From positions 1 through 50,904 of IMG/VR virus record IMGVR_UViG_3300026484_000595: a DNA stretch of 50,904 nucleotides; one strand, 5' to 3'. Source of the stretch: a virus. The notes under the pieces were generated by a model, which was not told the origin of the DNA, did no database searches, and saw nothing but the letters and a program-made list of their open reading frames with translations. Of this stretch, positions 8,989 to 17,869 are shown piece by piece. The position numbers and the translations under genes were made by a program. Numbering within the stretch: the first letter of the stretch is position 1; every line of letters starts with the position of its first letter.

Positions 8989-8996
8989 TGTAAATA
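8989..8996 (+). promoter_or_regulatory. Late-promoter-like box (TGTAAATA) for the tail tube gene
   Basis: TGTAAATA matches seven of eight bases of the T4 late promoter TATAAATA. It sits 33 bases before the tail tube ATG and upstream of its AGGAGAGGG ribosome site, a sensible leader length. The gap is divergent, with a similar box for the minus-strand operon. Function is inferred from motif and position only. Confidence 0.45.
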
Positions 8997-9029
8997 CTTG
9001 TGAGAAAAAATCATTAGGAGAGGGAGAAA

Positions 9030-9548
9030 ATGGCTGATATAACTCTTGAAACTTTTAAAAACACACTAAAAGATGGAATTAGACCTAATAGGTATTGGAT
9101 TACTTTCACTCCTCCTGTTGGAGGAAGGAGTGAAAAACTAACTTTCCTTGCCAAATCTTCTTCTGTTCCAGGCAGGAATATAGGAGAAATTGCTGTTAAC
9201 TGGCAAGGTATGGCTATGTATCTTGCAGGAGACCCAACATTTGATACATGGGATGTAACATTTATACAGGATTATGAAAATGTAGCAAGAACTATTATGG
9301 AAGAATGGATTAACTTTATTGCTGAAGTTACAAGAAACGCTTCTAATGTAAGAGAAGAACCTGCAAATTATAAGAGGGATATTGAAGTTGAACAGTTAGG
9401 AAGAAGCGGAGAAACTCTTGCTAAGTATAAACTTATCGGTGCTTTTCCAACTACAATTTCTCCTGTTGACCTTTCCTATGATACAACAGATGCATTAGCA
9501 GAATTTACTGTTACATTCAGATTTGACTACTGGCTAAGAGAAGAATAG
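9030..9548 (+). CDS. 19: Major tail tube protein (T4 gp19-like)
   Basis: This 172-residue protein has the size and pattern of the T4 gp19 tail tube family. After the start come LKDGIRPNRYWITFTPP, LTFLAKSSSVPGRNIGEI, a DTWDVTFIQDYE segment, a VEQLGRSGETLAKYKLIGAFPTTI segment and the closing strand FTVTFRFDYW. It would polymerise into the inner tube of the contractile tail. It is the only plus-strand gene in its stretch, with its own strong ribosome site (AGGAGAGGG), a promoter-like box and a terminator straight after it. A separate transcription unit fits the high copy number needed for a tube protein. The other tube-fold genes in the window are more divergent, so I take this as the main tube subunit. 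Confidence 0.9.
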   Translation: MADITLETFKNTLKDGIRPNRYWITFTPPVGGRSEKLTFLAKSSSVPGRNIGEIAVNWQGMAMYLAGDPTFDTWDVTFIQDYENVARTIMEEWINFIAEVTRNASNVREEPANYKRDIEVEQLGRSGETLAKYKLIGAFPTTISPVDLSYDTTDALAEFTVTFRFDYWLREE

Positions 9549-9557
9549 TGAAAAAAA

Positions 9558-9590
9558 AAGAGGGAGAGATTGTTTCTCTCCCTCTTCTCA
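9558..9590. terminator. Bidirectional rho-independent terminator
   Basis: A perfect 12-base-pair stem (9558-9569 with 9575-9586) has a five-base loop. T-rich sequence follows on the plus strand, and a run of A just before the stem gives a U tract on the minus strand. It ends the tail tube gene and can also end the convergent minus-strand operon, whose last stop is at 9610. Confidence 0.9.
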
Positions 9591-9609
9591 TTTATTTTCA
9601 ATTATCCTT

Positions 9610-10344
9610 TTAGACTTCTTCAATTAAAGGAAGGAAATCAAATCCTGCAAAGTATGTTCTATCCCTTATTATAGTAACTGGACCCTGTTTACATGTTATT
9701 TCTCTATGTATCCATTTATAAAATTCCATTTCATCTTCACTATTTTCTAACTCATTTAAAATTTCCTTATATTTCCTCTTAACCATTTGCAACCATGTAA
9801 TTCTTATTGCTGCTTTTATTAGTTGCTCCCATGCTTCACTAATGTTTATTTCATTACCTGCATACTGAACTATAATAGGATTTCCATCAGCATCTGTTGA
9901 TAATCTTTTAACTTCATCTTTAAATGTTGTTTCTCCTTCTATTATCTTTGCAGCACTTTCATAAATTGTTTTTCTTATAGTTTGTTCATCATAATTTAGT
10001 TTTTGAATTAAAAATGTTCCCCAAAATTCTATATCTTTCTCATCACCTCTTTGTTTTTGAGAAGGATAGTTATATTCAATATGCCATGTAATTACATTAT
10101 CAAGTGCTTTTTTTGCTCTTTCCTTTAAACTTTCTTGTTTTCCAAATGGAATTTCTTTATCTTTCAAAACTACCTCACCATTTTCAATTAAAACTTCTTT
10201 CGTTTTGAGGATTTCCTTAAGATTTTCTTCTGTAATTGCATCTGTTTCATACACTTTTATCCATGGTTTTGATTTCAAAGCGATATCTACTTCTGAAGCT
10301 ATTTTTACTACTCTTTCAAATCTTTCGTCATAAATTACATACAT
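9610..10344 (-). CDS. Hypothetical protein, last gene of the fibre operon
   Basis: A 244-residue soluble protein with a short alpha/beta N-terminal part (YVIYDERFERVVKIASEVDIAL), then a mostly helical remainder with several Trp. No motif is recognised. The start has AGGAG eight bases upstream, and the gene follows the 1421-residue Ig-array fibre with a 14-base gap. Small genes directly after a fibre gene are often fibre-assembly chaperones, so that is one possible role, from position only. The product has no signal peptide or membrane span. Confidence 0.5.
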   Translation of the reverse strand: MYVIYDERFERVVKIASEVDIALKSKPWIKVYETDAITEENLKEILKTKEVLIENGEVVLKDKEIPFGKQESLKERAKKALDNVITWHIEYNYPSQKQRGDEKDIEFWGTFLIQKLNYDEQTIRKTIYESAAKIIEGETTFKDEVKRLSTDADGNPIIVQYAGNEINISEAWEQLIKAAIRITWLQMVKRKYKEILNELENSEDEMEFYKWIHREITCKQGPVTIIRDRTYFAGFDFLPLIEEV

Positions 10345-10358
10345 TTCTCTTCACTCCT

Positions 10359-13300
10359 TTAAGAAATTGTTATTGTTACAAATGTTCTTGATGTAGAGAA
10401 TGATTTGGAACCATTTGAACCAGAAGCGGCACTTGGAGAATGTGTTGTTCTCGTTAATGATGTTCTTGAAAATGATGTTGTTATTCCTGATATGTTTTCT
10501 TCAAAACCACCATAGAAATACAATTTATATTTGCCATTTTGATTAAAATCACCATTAAAAACAAGATGTGAAGATTCTATCCTACTCAAATTGATATAAA
10601 CAACACCAACAGCTTCTTCCCATGCTATCTGACAAACAAGATACTTATTTCCACCTACATATCTTGTTTCAATTGGAAAAGCAGCAAAATAACCTAAATC
10701 ATCACCAAAGTAAACTTCTCCTATCATTTTTAATGAAGAAGGCATAGAAGAACTTGGTTTCTTAAAAATGTAAATCTTATGATGTGTTGTAGCTACCAAA
10801 TAATTACCTATTACTTTTATAATAGCCACTCTTCCATCAGCTGATTCACCAAACTTGTATTTTTTAACTGACAATGAAGAATAGGATGATGGTGAAATTA
10901 TGAATATTACAGGATAACCATTTTCATCTCCACCCCAATAAATATTTCTTCCATCATAATCCAATGTATAACACATTTCATTATTATTTTTACCCCATAC
11001 ATACCTATATGCTGTTGAATTTCCTTTCCTATAAATTAAGAGGTCTGCTCCTCTAACAAAACATGTTGAACCAACTATTACTCCATCAGAAAGCAAATAC
11101 GTAACCGAATCAACTTTCCAATTACCATCTAAATGACCGTTTGTGTATTCTTGAACTAAAACACCTCCTGATTTTATAGCTGAAAATAGAACACCAGACA
11201 AATTAGATGGATTATTATTTTCAGAACAGAAAACTAAATCTGCATAATTACTACTACTCAATAGAGGATAATATTCCAAGCGACCATTGTTATAAACCCA
11301 AGCAGCTGGTTCATCATTATATTCGCCTGTATAATAATTAGTTAACGCTTTACCCCATATCTTTACTGCTTTTGAAGTTGTTGAAAATTCAACAGCAGAA
11401 GCAGAATGCGTAGTAGAATTCCATAAAGATGGAAACGAAGAAAGTTTAGGAATTTTATAATATTTCAAATAACTCCAATCATTTGCTGAATAACTATATT
11501 TGTTGAATCCTACAATATAATTAGATGAATCTTCTGTTATGGGAACAGAAAAGAAATAATTATCATTTACATCATGTAAATCAACAACAATATCTGCTAC
11601 TTCCTGAACTTTAACAGTATATTCAACTTCTGCTGTTTCTCCTGAAGTAGATGTTACTGTAAATTTCAATTTAAAACTTGGTAATCCAGAATCTCTTGTA
11701 AATGCAGAATAGGGAGCAAAAATCTTTTTAATATTTGTTTCTCTAACACCATTTCCAAATTGAACAAGATAACCATCAACAGGTTCATCTGCATCATTAG
11801 AAATAGCTTCTATTGACACATTAGCAGAACTTATAGTTTTATTAGCATTAACTTTGAATGCATAAACTCCACCATCTGAAAAAACCGTTGAGTTAGAAAG
11901 ATGACCAACATATTCATAATTATTCAAATCATTTAACTCATCTTGGTTTTCAAGTTTAGAAATATCAGATACCTTTTTACATCTATAATAATCAACACTT
12001 GTTATTTTAAATCCTTCTGAAACCGTCACATTATGTGAAACCGTTGTTGACCTATTTCCATAATTATCTTCTGCATAAACTCTAAATGTTAAAGTCCTTC
12101 CTTCATCTGAATCTCTTACTGTATAAGAAACAGAAGAATTAACTCTTATGCTACCATCAGGCAATGTCCAATGATATGTTATCGTAGCACCAGGAATTGA
12201 AGAAGAGGAACCAGAAGCAGTTAATGTTATTGTTTCACCAACAGAAGCAGTTGTAGGTCCATCTATTGTTGGTGCTGAAACAGTTCCTGACTTAACTCTT
12301 ACAGTATAGGATGTAGTAGTAGATTTATTCCCTTTGCTATCTTCAGCATAAACCATAAATGTATATGTGGTTCCGGAAGAAGCAGCTGATGGAATAGTAT
12401 AAGAAATAGAAGAACCTATCATTGTATTTCCGTTAGGAAGTGTCCAATGATATGTTATTCCACCAAACTCTGATGTAGAACCGGAAGCAGTCAATGTTAT
12501 TGTTTCACCTGGATATGCTTCAGTAGGACCTGAAACTACAGGTGCTGTAACTGTTGTATTGTTGTTTACCGTTACTGTTTTTTCAGCTGGTAGAGATTGA
12601 TTACCATAATTATCCTTAGCAATAACTATAAACCTAAATGTATTTCCTGTTTGAGCATCATTAGGAATATGATATGTTATAGAATTTCCTGTTTTTGTTG
12701 TATTGTCAGGTAATGTCCATTCATATGTTATTATAGCACCAGGAACAGAAGATGTAGAACCAGAAGCAGTTAATGTTATTGTTTCGCCTGCTTTTACAGT
12801 AGCAGGACCCACAATTGATGGTTGTGTAACTGTTCCTGTTGTTTCTACTGTAATTGTATGTGAAACTTCATTAGATTCATTACCAAAATTATCTCTTGCT
12901 TTAACTTTAAACGTTAAAGTATCTCCCTGATGAGCATCAGATGGAATTTGATATGTTATACTTGCTCCTGTTTTTGTAGAACCATCGGGCATTGTCCAGA
13001 TATAAGTTATTGTAGCACCAGGAATTGAAGAAGAGGAACCAGAAGCAACAAGAGTTACAGTTTCACCAGGTTTAGCTGTTGAAGGTCCTGAAACCTGTGG
13101 AGAATTTACTTCTCCTTCATTTCTAACTTTTACCTGATAAGAAACTGTATTTGAAATATTTCCATATCTATCTTCAGCATAGACATAAATGGTATATGTA
13201 ATTCCATTAGCAGCATTCTGAGGAACTCTCCATGTTACTGTTTCACCTGTTGATTCTGTTCCATCTGGAAGAGTCCAATGATATACAACAGGATTACCAC

Positions 13301-14624
13301 CTTCAACAGAAGAAGTAGAACCTGTTGCCCTAAATGTTACAAGTTCTCCTGCTGTTACTTCTTGAGGTCCTGATACAACAGGATTTGTTACTTCACCAGA
13401 AGTGTTTATTTTTACAGTAACGTTATGAGTTGTATATCCTGAATAATTACCTTCACCATCAATTGCTCTTACCATAAAGGTAAGAATTGTTCCATTTGCC
13501 AAATCATCAGGTATAGTATATTCTAATTCTTCTCCCTCATTTGTTGTTCTTTTTGTATTGTCAGGCAATTTCCATTCATATCTAATTGTATCAGAAGCAT
13601 TTGATGTGGAACCAAATGCTTTCAATTTTATTGTTGTTCCTGTTAATGCCTGAGAAGGTCCTTCTACAAGAGGGTCTGTTACTTTTACTTCAGGTTGTCC
13701 TCCTCCACATCTCCTACATGCTTCTTCTATCAAATCTTCTGCATGAAAACCATCTACTGTATCAGCGTTTGATATTTGAAGATTAGAATTCTTTAAAATC
13801 TCTATAAGAAGTGAAGGATCAACATTAGTTAAATCTTTTAGAGCAAAAGCATCAGCATGAAGACCATCTACTGTATCAGCATCAAGTTTTGAACCATGAC
13901 CATCTACTCTTTGAATCAATTCAAGTAGTTTCTCAGGTGTAATATCATAACATTCAGCCAAATGTCCTAACAAATCTTTTATAGAACATAAAGTTGTGTC
14001 AACCTTTTTCATGACTCCTCCATAATCCTCTTTAATTTCATTTAACAAATTTAAAATCTTTACTATTTTATCCCTTAGTGATATATCACTTGATGTTAAG
14101 TATGCTTTTCCTTTTACAGGAACTCCAAAGTAGATTTGAATTTTATTTTCATCACAGTATTTAACTTTTCCAACAATTAATTCATCCTTTTCATTGAAAG
14201 TTAAAACATTAGGATAACAACCTAAATTATGCTGTATTTCCCAGACTTCTCTTGGTTCACTTTGAATAAAAGTGTATTCTACACAACATAATCCAAGATT
14301 TCTTAAATTTTCAAGAGTTCCAGCTGTTAATCTTAATTCAACAAGAGAACCTGCTGAAAATGGTTGCGGAACTGTCCCTTCTTGACCTCTAATAACAGTA
14401 AATGAATCATCAGATTTATCTATTACTTTCATTATTTCATAAGAACATGTATTTGGGTCTATAACCGTAATAAGAAAATATTGATTGTAATGTATATCAG
14501 GGAAATTTTTTCCTGAACCCGGTGTAATAGATATTTTAACATCTAAAGGACCTATATCAGAAACAAGTTGTGTTGAAGCATTATTAGACCATCTCTGTAT
14601 AGCACAAATATTTTGCTCTCTCAT
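10359..14624 (-). CDS. Large tail fibre/adhesin with six tandem Ig/PKD-like domains
   Basis: The 1421-residue protein has a phage-fibre N-terminus (about 1-110, with a VIDKSDDSFTVIRGQEGT module). A linker at about 240-300 holds fibre repeats of the type DADTVDGLHADAFALKDLTNVD, also found in the other fibres of this window. Residues about 312-870 form six tandem domains of roughly 90 residues with a GP..A..GET(I/V)TL.ASGS signature, a Y.W.(L/M)PDG core, and a closing YAED.YGN strand, as in PKD/Ig-like folds. The C-terminal 550 residues are beta-rich with propeller-like strands and end in a Ser/Thr-rich tail. It is probably a host-binding or cell-wall-binding fibre. It sits in an operon with two other fibre-type genes. 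Recent duplication of the Ig units is likely, as units 3 to 6 are very alike. Confidence 0.85.
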   Translation of the reverse strand: MREQNICAIQRWSNNASTQLVSDIGPLDVKISITPGSGKNFPDIHYNQYFLITVIDPNTCSYEIMKVIDKSDDSFTVIRGQEGTVPQPFSAGSLVELRLTAGTLENLRNLGLCCVEYTFIQSEPREVWEIQHNLGCYPNVLTFNEKDELIVGKVKYCDENKIQIYFGVPVKGKAYLTSSDISLRDKIVKILNLLNEIKEDYGGVMKKVDTTLCSIKDLLGHLAECYDITPEKLLELIQRVDGHGSKLDADTVDGLHADAFALKDLTNVDPSLLIEILKNSNLQISNADTVDGFHAEDLIEEACRRCGGGQPEVKVTDPLVEGPSQALTGTTIKLKAFGSTSNASDTIRYEWKLPDNTKRTTNEGEELEYTIPDDLANGTILTFMVRAIDGEGNYSGYTTHNVTVKINTSGEVTNPVVSGPQEVTAGELVTFRATGSTSSVEGGNPVVYHWTLPDGTESTGETVTWRVPQNAANGITYTIYVYAEDRYGNISNTVSYQVKVRNEGEVNSPQVSGPSTAKPGETVTLVASGSSSSIPGATITYIWTMPDGSTKTGASITYQIPSDAHQGDTLTFKVKARDNFGNESNEVSHTITVETTGTVTQPSIVGPATVKAGETITLTASGSTSSVPGAIITYEWTLPDNTTKTGNSITYHIPNDAQTGNTFRFIVIAKDNYGNQSLPAEKTVTVNNNTTVTAPVVSGPTEAYPGETITLTASGSTSEFGGITYHWTLPNGNTMIGSSISYTIPSAASSGTTYTFMVYAEDSKGNKSTTTSYTVRVKSGTVSAPTIDGPTTASVGETITLTASGSSSSIPGATITYHWTLPDGSIRVNSSVSYTVRDSDEGRTLTFRVYAEDNYGNRSTTVSHNVTVSEGFKITSVDYYRCKKVSDISKLENQDELNDLNNYEYVGHLSNSTVFSDGGVYAFKVNANKTISSANVSIEAISNDADEPVDGYLVQFGNGVRETNIKKIFAPYSAFTRDSGLPSFKLKFTVTSTSGETAEVEYTVKVQEVADIVVDLHDVNDNYFFSVPITEDSSNYIVGFNKYSYSANDWSYLKYYKIPKLSSFPSLWNSTTHSASAVEFSTTSKAVKIWGKALTNYYTGEYNDEPAAWVYNNGRLEYYPLLSSSNYADLVFCSENNNPSNLSGVLFSAIKSGGVLVQEYTNGHLDGNWKVDSVTYLLSDGVIVGSTCFVRGADLLIYRKGNSTAYRYVWGKNNNEMCYTLDYDGRNIYWGGDENGYPVIFIISPSSYSSLSVKKYKFGESADGRVAIIKVIGNYLVATTHHKIYIFKKPSSSMPSSLKMIGEVYFGDDLGYFAAFPIETRYVGGNKYLVCQIAWEEAVGVVYINLSRIESSHLVFNGDFNQNGKYKLYFYGGFEENISGITTSFSRTSLTRTTHSPSAASGSNGSKSFSTSRTFVTITIS
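12010..13690 (-). repeat. Six tandem Ig/PKD-domain repeats (about 90 residues each)
   Basis: The coding repeats lie inside the 1421-residue fibre. Each unit carries PGET(I/V)TL, ASGS(S/T)S, ITY.W(T)LPDG and a closing Y.ED..GN. Stretches of DNA are close to identical between units, such as the segment coding ITLTASGS. Such arrays can change length by recombination. Confidence 0.85.
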
Positions 14625-14659
14625 TTACCTTTTCCCTCAAAGATTTTTCTTATGGTTAT

Positions 14660-15385
14660 TTAAACTTTCTTAAATTCCAAATAATGAGTCAACCACCACT
14701 TTTTTACATTAGGAACAAATGCCTTTAATCGGAGCGTAGCAAATTCTCCTTTTAAATTTCTTAAATCTACAATTAATTGTGCACCATTTTTAACAATATC
14801 TTTTCTTTTTTCTTTATTCAATTCTCTTTCTCCCTTTTCATCCAGCACTTTAATTTTAATATCTGGCACAGGCATTGAATCACCACCCATTCGTAAAATT
14901 TTTACATGTATTTCCTGAATATCATCAGAAGGATTATCATTGTTATCAAGAGCAAAAACTCTTAAAACTACAACATTATCATCATTAAAAATTCGTCCAT
15001 CTCTCACATCGTATTCACCTTTTTCCAAATCAGCAAATAATCTTCTGTAATAAACAATATCGTTTTCTTCATCATAAAACGTTAAAAAGTCCTTCATTAA
15101 AATTGAAAGTTTGATTATTTTATATTCTTTTTCATCAATATCAACTTTAGCAAAACCAATTTCATTTGGATTTATAGTTTCAAAATACTCAACTTCAAAA
15201 GGCAATCCTATCAAACCAATAATTCTATTATTTTCTGTCTTGTGATATTTTATGTAATAATGATAAGAAGGATTATAAGGAACATCTTCTTTTAGAAATT
15301 CAACAACACGTTTATCAAAAGAAGGAAGAAGAATATTTTCTAAGCGAATTTCTCTTGCTTTCTCTTTTACTTCTACTTTAGGCAT
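14660..15385 (-). CDS. Hypothetical tail-region protein, 241 residues
   Basis: A 241-residue beta-rich protein with no signal peptide, beginning MPKVEVKEKAREIRLENI. The centre has several short strand segments (FEVEYFETINPNEIGFAKVDID), and the C-terminal part is Lys-rich. The start overlaps the upstream U32-like gene by eight bases behind GGAGGAG, so the two are probably translated together. It lies just before the Ig-array fibre and may be a fibre connector or a baseplate part. I do not recognise the family. Confidence 0.5.
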   Translation of the reverse strand: MPKVEVKEKAREIRLENILLPSFDKRVVEFLKEDVPYNPSYHYYIKYHKTENNRIIGLIGLPFEVEYFETINPNEIGFAKVDIDEKEYKIIKLSILMKDFLTFYDEENDIVYYRRLFADLEKGEYDVRDGRIFNDDNVVVLRVFALDNNDNPSDDIQEIHVKILRMGGDSMPVPDIKIKVLDEKGERELNKEKRKDIVKNGAQLIVDLRNLKGEFATLRLKAFVPNVKKWWLTHYLEFKKV

Positions 15386-16367
15386 ATTTCTCCTCCATAA
15401 GTTTTAAATAAACATTTTTACAAAATGAGCATGAATGACAATTTAATTTACAATTTTTTACATGACTAAAAAAATCAAATTCTTCTAAATCATAAAAAGT
15501 TATGTTATCATAAACTCTAAATGTGGAAAATGCTTTATATAATTGCAAGTTTCCTTTTCTATTAAAATAAGCATCTATAATTTCTTTCAAAACAAATTTA
15601 TGTTTGTTTCTTCCTGCTATCTTAAAGTCAACATAGTCATAATAATCTACCCACAAAGGTGAAATCCAAGGAGATTGTAAACCTCTCCACGGTTCATTTT
15701 GAAAATCAGAAACACAACCTATATTATGTTTTAGCTCTTGAATTTCTTTTCTCTTCTCTTCATCAGTAAGATTACTCTCAAAAACAACTAAATCATCACA
15801 AAACTTTTTATAAGGACAGTTCGGTAAACAACCTTCATTCACTAAAAGTGAAATATTTAAATTATTCTCCATTGCATATTTTATACACTTTTTTAACTCT
15901 TCATAATTTCTATTCAAGTTTCTATCAAGATAAAAATGTTTTATTGCAAAGTCTTGATGAAATAGCTTTAATTTTTCAAGAGAATCTACCCTACAATTAA
16001 CCGAAAGTTTTATTTCAATATTCAGGTCAAAAAGCAATTTCCTAAACTCATAAATTGCTATCAAATAAGTATTGTTTAAAGTTAAAAAATCTATATCATA
16101 AACTTCTTTCAAAATTTCTATTTTGCGAAAAACATTTTTAAGATTTAAGTAAAAATCTAAATCATAGAAAGACGGATTAATGAGATAATTCAATTTCATA
16201 CCTAATACTTTTTTAAGATAAAAAATTTCTTCTTTTTCTTCTCTTGATAAAGAAATATCCCTTGCCGATTTAAAAAGACCATCAGAAAAATACAAATCAG
16301 AAACTAAATCAAAATCTATTCCTATTTCACCTATTCCTTTTGTATAAGGGATAGAAAATTTCTTCAT
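15378..16367 (-). CDS. Peptidase-U32-like Fe-S protein
   Basis: The 329-residue protein matches the U32 family pattern. It has LTLNNTYLI and an IEIKLSVNCRVDS barrel strand, then LLVNEGCLPNCPYKKFC (C180, C184, C190) with C218 further on. Next comes DFKIAGRNKHKFVLKEIIDAYF, the counterpart of the family's D-x-x-K-I-E-G-R segment. A second cluster of four Cys (C306, C310, C313, C316) follows near the C-terminus. Bacterial relatives include UbiU/UbiV and TrhP or RlhA, which hold a 4Fe-4S cluster and carry out hydroxylations of quinones or RNA rather than proteolysis. Finding one among tail fibre genes is unusual; its substrate here is unknown. It could modify a virion protein or RNA (inference). 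It lies between a 499-residue structural protein and a small tail-region gene, with coupled starts. Confidence 0.75.
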   Translation of the reverse strand: MKKFSIPYTKGIGEIGIDFDLVSDLYFSDGLFKSARDISLSREEKEEIFYLKKVLGMKLNYLINPSFYDLDFYLNLKNVFRKIEILKEVYDIDFLTLNNTYLIAIYEFRKLLFDLNIEIKLSVNCRVDSLEKLKLFHQDFAIKHFYLDRNLNRNYEELKKCIKYAMENNLNISLLVNEGCLPNCPYKKFCDDLVVFESNLTDEEKRKEIQELKHNIGCVSDFQNEPWRGLQSPWISPLWVDYYDYVDFKIAGRNKHKFVLKEIIDAYFNRKGNLQLYKAFSTFRVYDNITFYDLEEFDFFSHVKNCKLNCHSCSFCKNVYLKLMEEKYA

Positions 16368-17867
16368 TTAAAACCCTCTAAATTTATTCAAAGTAGCAAA
16401 CCATCTTGCTCCCAAATTAGCATTGTGGTAATCTTTATAAGCCATAATCTGACAAGAAATTCTGTATTTTCCATAATCTTCACTATCAGGATCAGTAGTC
16501 AAAGGAACCATATTAACATAATATTCCCAAGTAACATTTCCACCATCATAATCCCAGAAATTCCTTTCTCTTACTTTAAAAAGAGCAGAAAATGCTTCAT
16601 ATCTATAATTTCCTCTTTGTTGTTCAACTCCTGCTACTTTCGCAACATCTATAATAAATGAAATATCACTTCTACATTTTACATCAGCATTATAAGATGC
16701 TTTAATTACCATATAATTAGGACCCCAATCTTCTTTAAGTCCTTTTATACCAACAGAAGTTCCTCTAAAATGAGCAGTTGAAACATTTGTAATTGAAACA
16801 TCACTAACCCATTCAGGAACTCCTGTTGAAGTTAAATCTGAAGGTGGGTCTTCATAATATCCTGTAAGGTATATATCAATAGAACCCATAACAGAAAGAG
16901 CTATTTTTTCAATTGTCTTTATTATAACTTCCTTTGTAGATGGAGGTGGTATATTCAAGTTCTCTTTAGCCTGGTCAAGTGCTTGTTTTTTATTTCTTAC
17001 TTCTGAAGTCCAAGTTGATTCATCATTAGGATCACAAGAACTACAATTTATCAAAGCATTATAAAAGTCATATAATGCCTGTTGATATTCTAATTGTCTT
17101 TGTGTTTTCACATATTCAGGATCATCTTCTGTATAACCTGCATTTTCCATTGCCTCAAGATATGCTTGTAATGTTTGTATTTGATTTTGAATTGAAGGCA
17201 ACATTTTTCTTATTTCATCTTTACTTAATTCTCCTTCAGATTGACTTTGAATTTGAGAAGATTCAGAAAGAATCATTTGCCAAGAACCAGCTTGAACTAT
17301 AATATCATGAACTTGAACATCAGGTTTAGAATCTGCATCTTCCAATGTGTTTAAATCTATTTTAATCAACTTCAATTTTTTCTGATTTTCATCAACAACT
17401 TCAACTCTAAAAGGTTGAGGAACATCTTCTGGAATTCCATTTTCATTTTCTCTTCTTACAAGAAAATAAATTCCATCTCTTATTTTTTCAAAATTTGAAT
17501 TATCATTTGTAGTAACTATAACATAATTTGTTCCTTCTTCAACAATAGAAACTACCTCTCCTAAAGAAAAATTAGCCACATCCGATTTTGTTATATCATA
17601 AAACATCATTTTTCCATTTATATATGCCATCGTTCCAGGTTTAATAGGTTGTTCAGAACTAACTAATTCTATCACTTCTCTACCTGTCCTATATTGTTCT
17701 TTCAATTCTTCCAAAACTTTCGGGTCATAAAAAGTTTCACCCCAATAATCTTTCAAAAGATTATTTTGTTTATCAATAAACGCAAATTTTGTAATTTCTT
17801 TTACTTTACCATCCGTATTCTCAAAAGCTAAATTTCCATTCTGAATTTTAATCTTTGAAAAACTCAT
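16368..17867 (-). CDS. Tail/baseplate structural protein, 499 residues
   Basis: I do not recognise the family. The N-terminal 200 residues are beta-rich with KIKIQNGNLAFENTDGKVKE at the start. Residues about 205-305 form a Gln/Glu-rich helical region (QIQTLQAYLEAMENAG and following) likely to be a coiled coil, with a Cys pair (NCSSCD). The C-terminal 190 residues are again beta-rich with SIDIYLTGYYEDPPSD and aromatic strands. Such beta, coil, beta layouts fit trimeric fibre or baseplate proteins. It starts behind GAGGG, directly after the fibre gene at 17870-20248, and is followed by the U32-like gene. Confidence 0.6.
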   Translation of the reverse strand: MSFSKIKIQNGNLAFENTDGKVKEITKFAFIDKQNNLLKDYWGETFYDPKVLEELKEQYRTGREVIELVSSEQPIKPGTMAYINGKMMFYDITKSDVANFSLGEVVSIVEEGTNYVIVTTNDNSNFEKIRDGIYFLVRRENENGIPEDVPQPFRVEVVDENQKKLKLIKIDLNTLEDADSKPDVQVHDIIVQAGSWQMILSESSQIQSQSEGELSKDEIRKMLPSIQNQIQTLQAYLEAMENAGYTEDDPEYVKTQRQLEYQQALYDFYNALINCSSCDPNDESTWTSEVRNKKQALDQAKENLNIPPPSTKEVIIKTIEKIALSVMGSIDIYLTGYYEDPPSDLTSTGVPEWVSDVSITNVSTAHFRGTSVGIKGLKEDWGPNYMVIKASYNADVKCRSDISFIIDVAKVAGVEQQRGNYRYEAFSALFKVRERNFWDYDGGNVTWEYYVNMVPLTTDPDSEDYGKYRISCQIMAYKDYHNANLGARWFATLNKFRGF

Positions 17868-17869
17868 TT

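Noticed and set aside
15378-16367. Collagenase-like protease
   Set aside because: U32 members with this Cys pattern hold Fe-S clusters and act as hydroxylation factors; no protease residues are visible, so I do not call it a peptidase in function.
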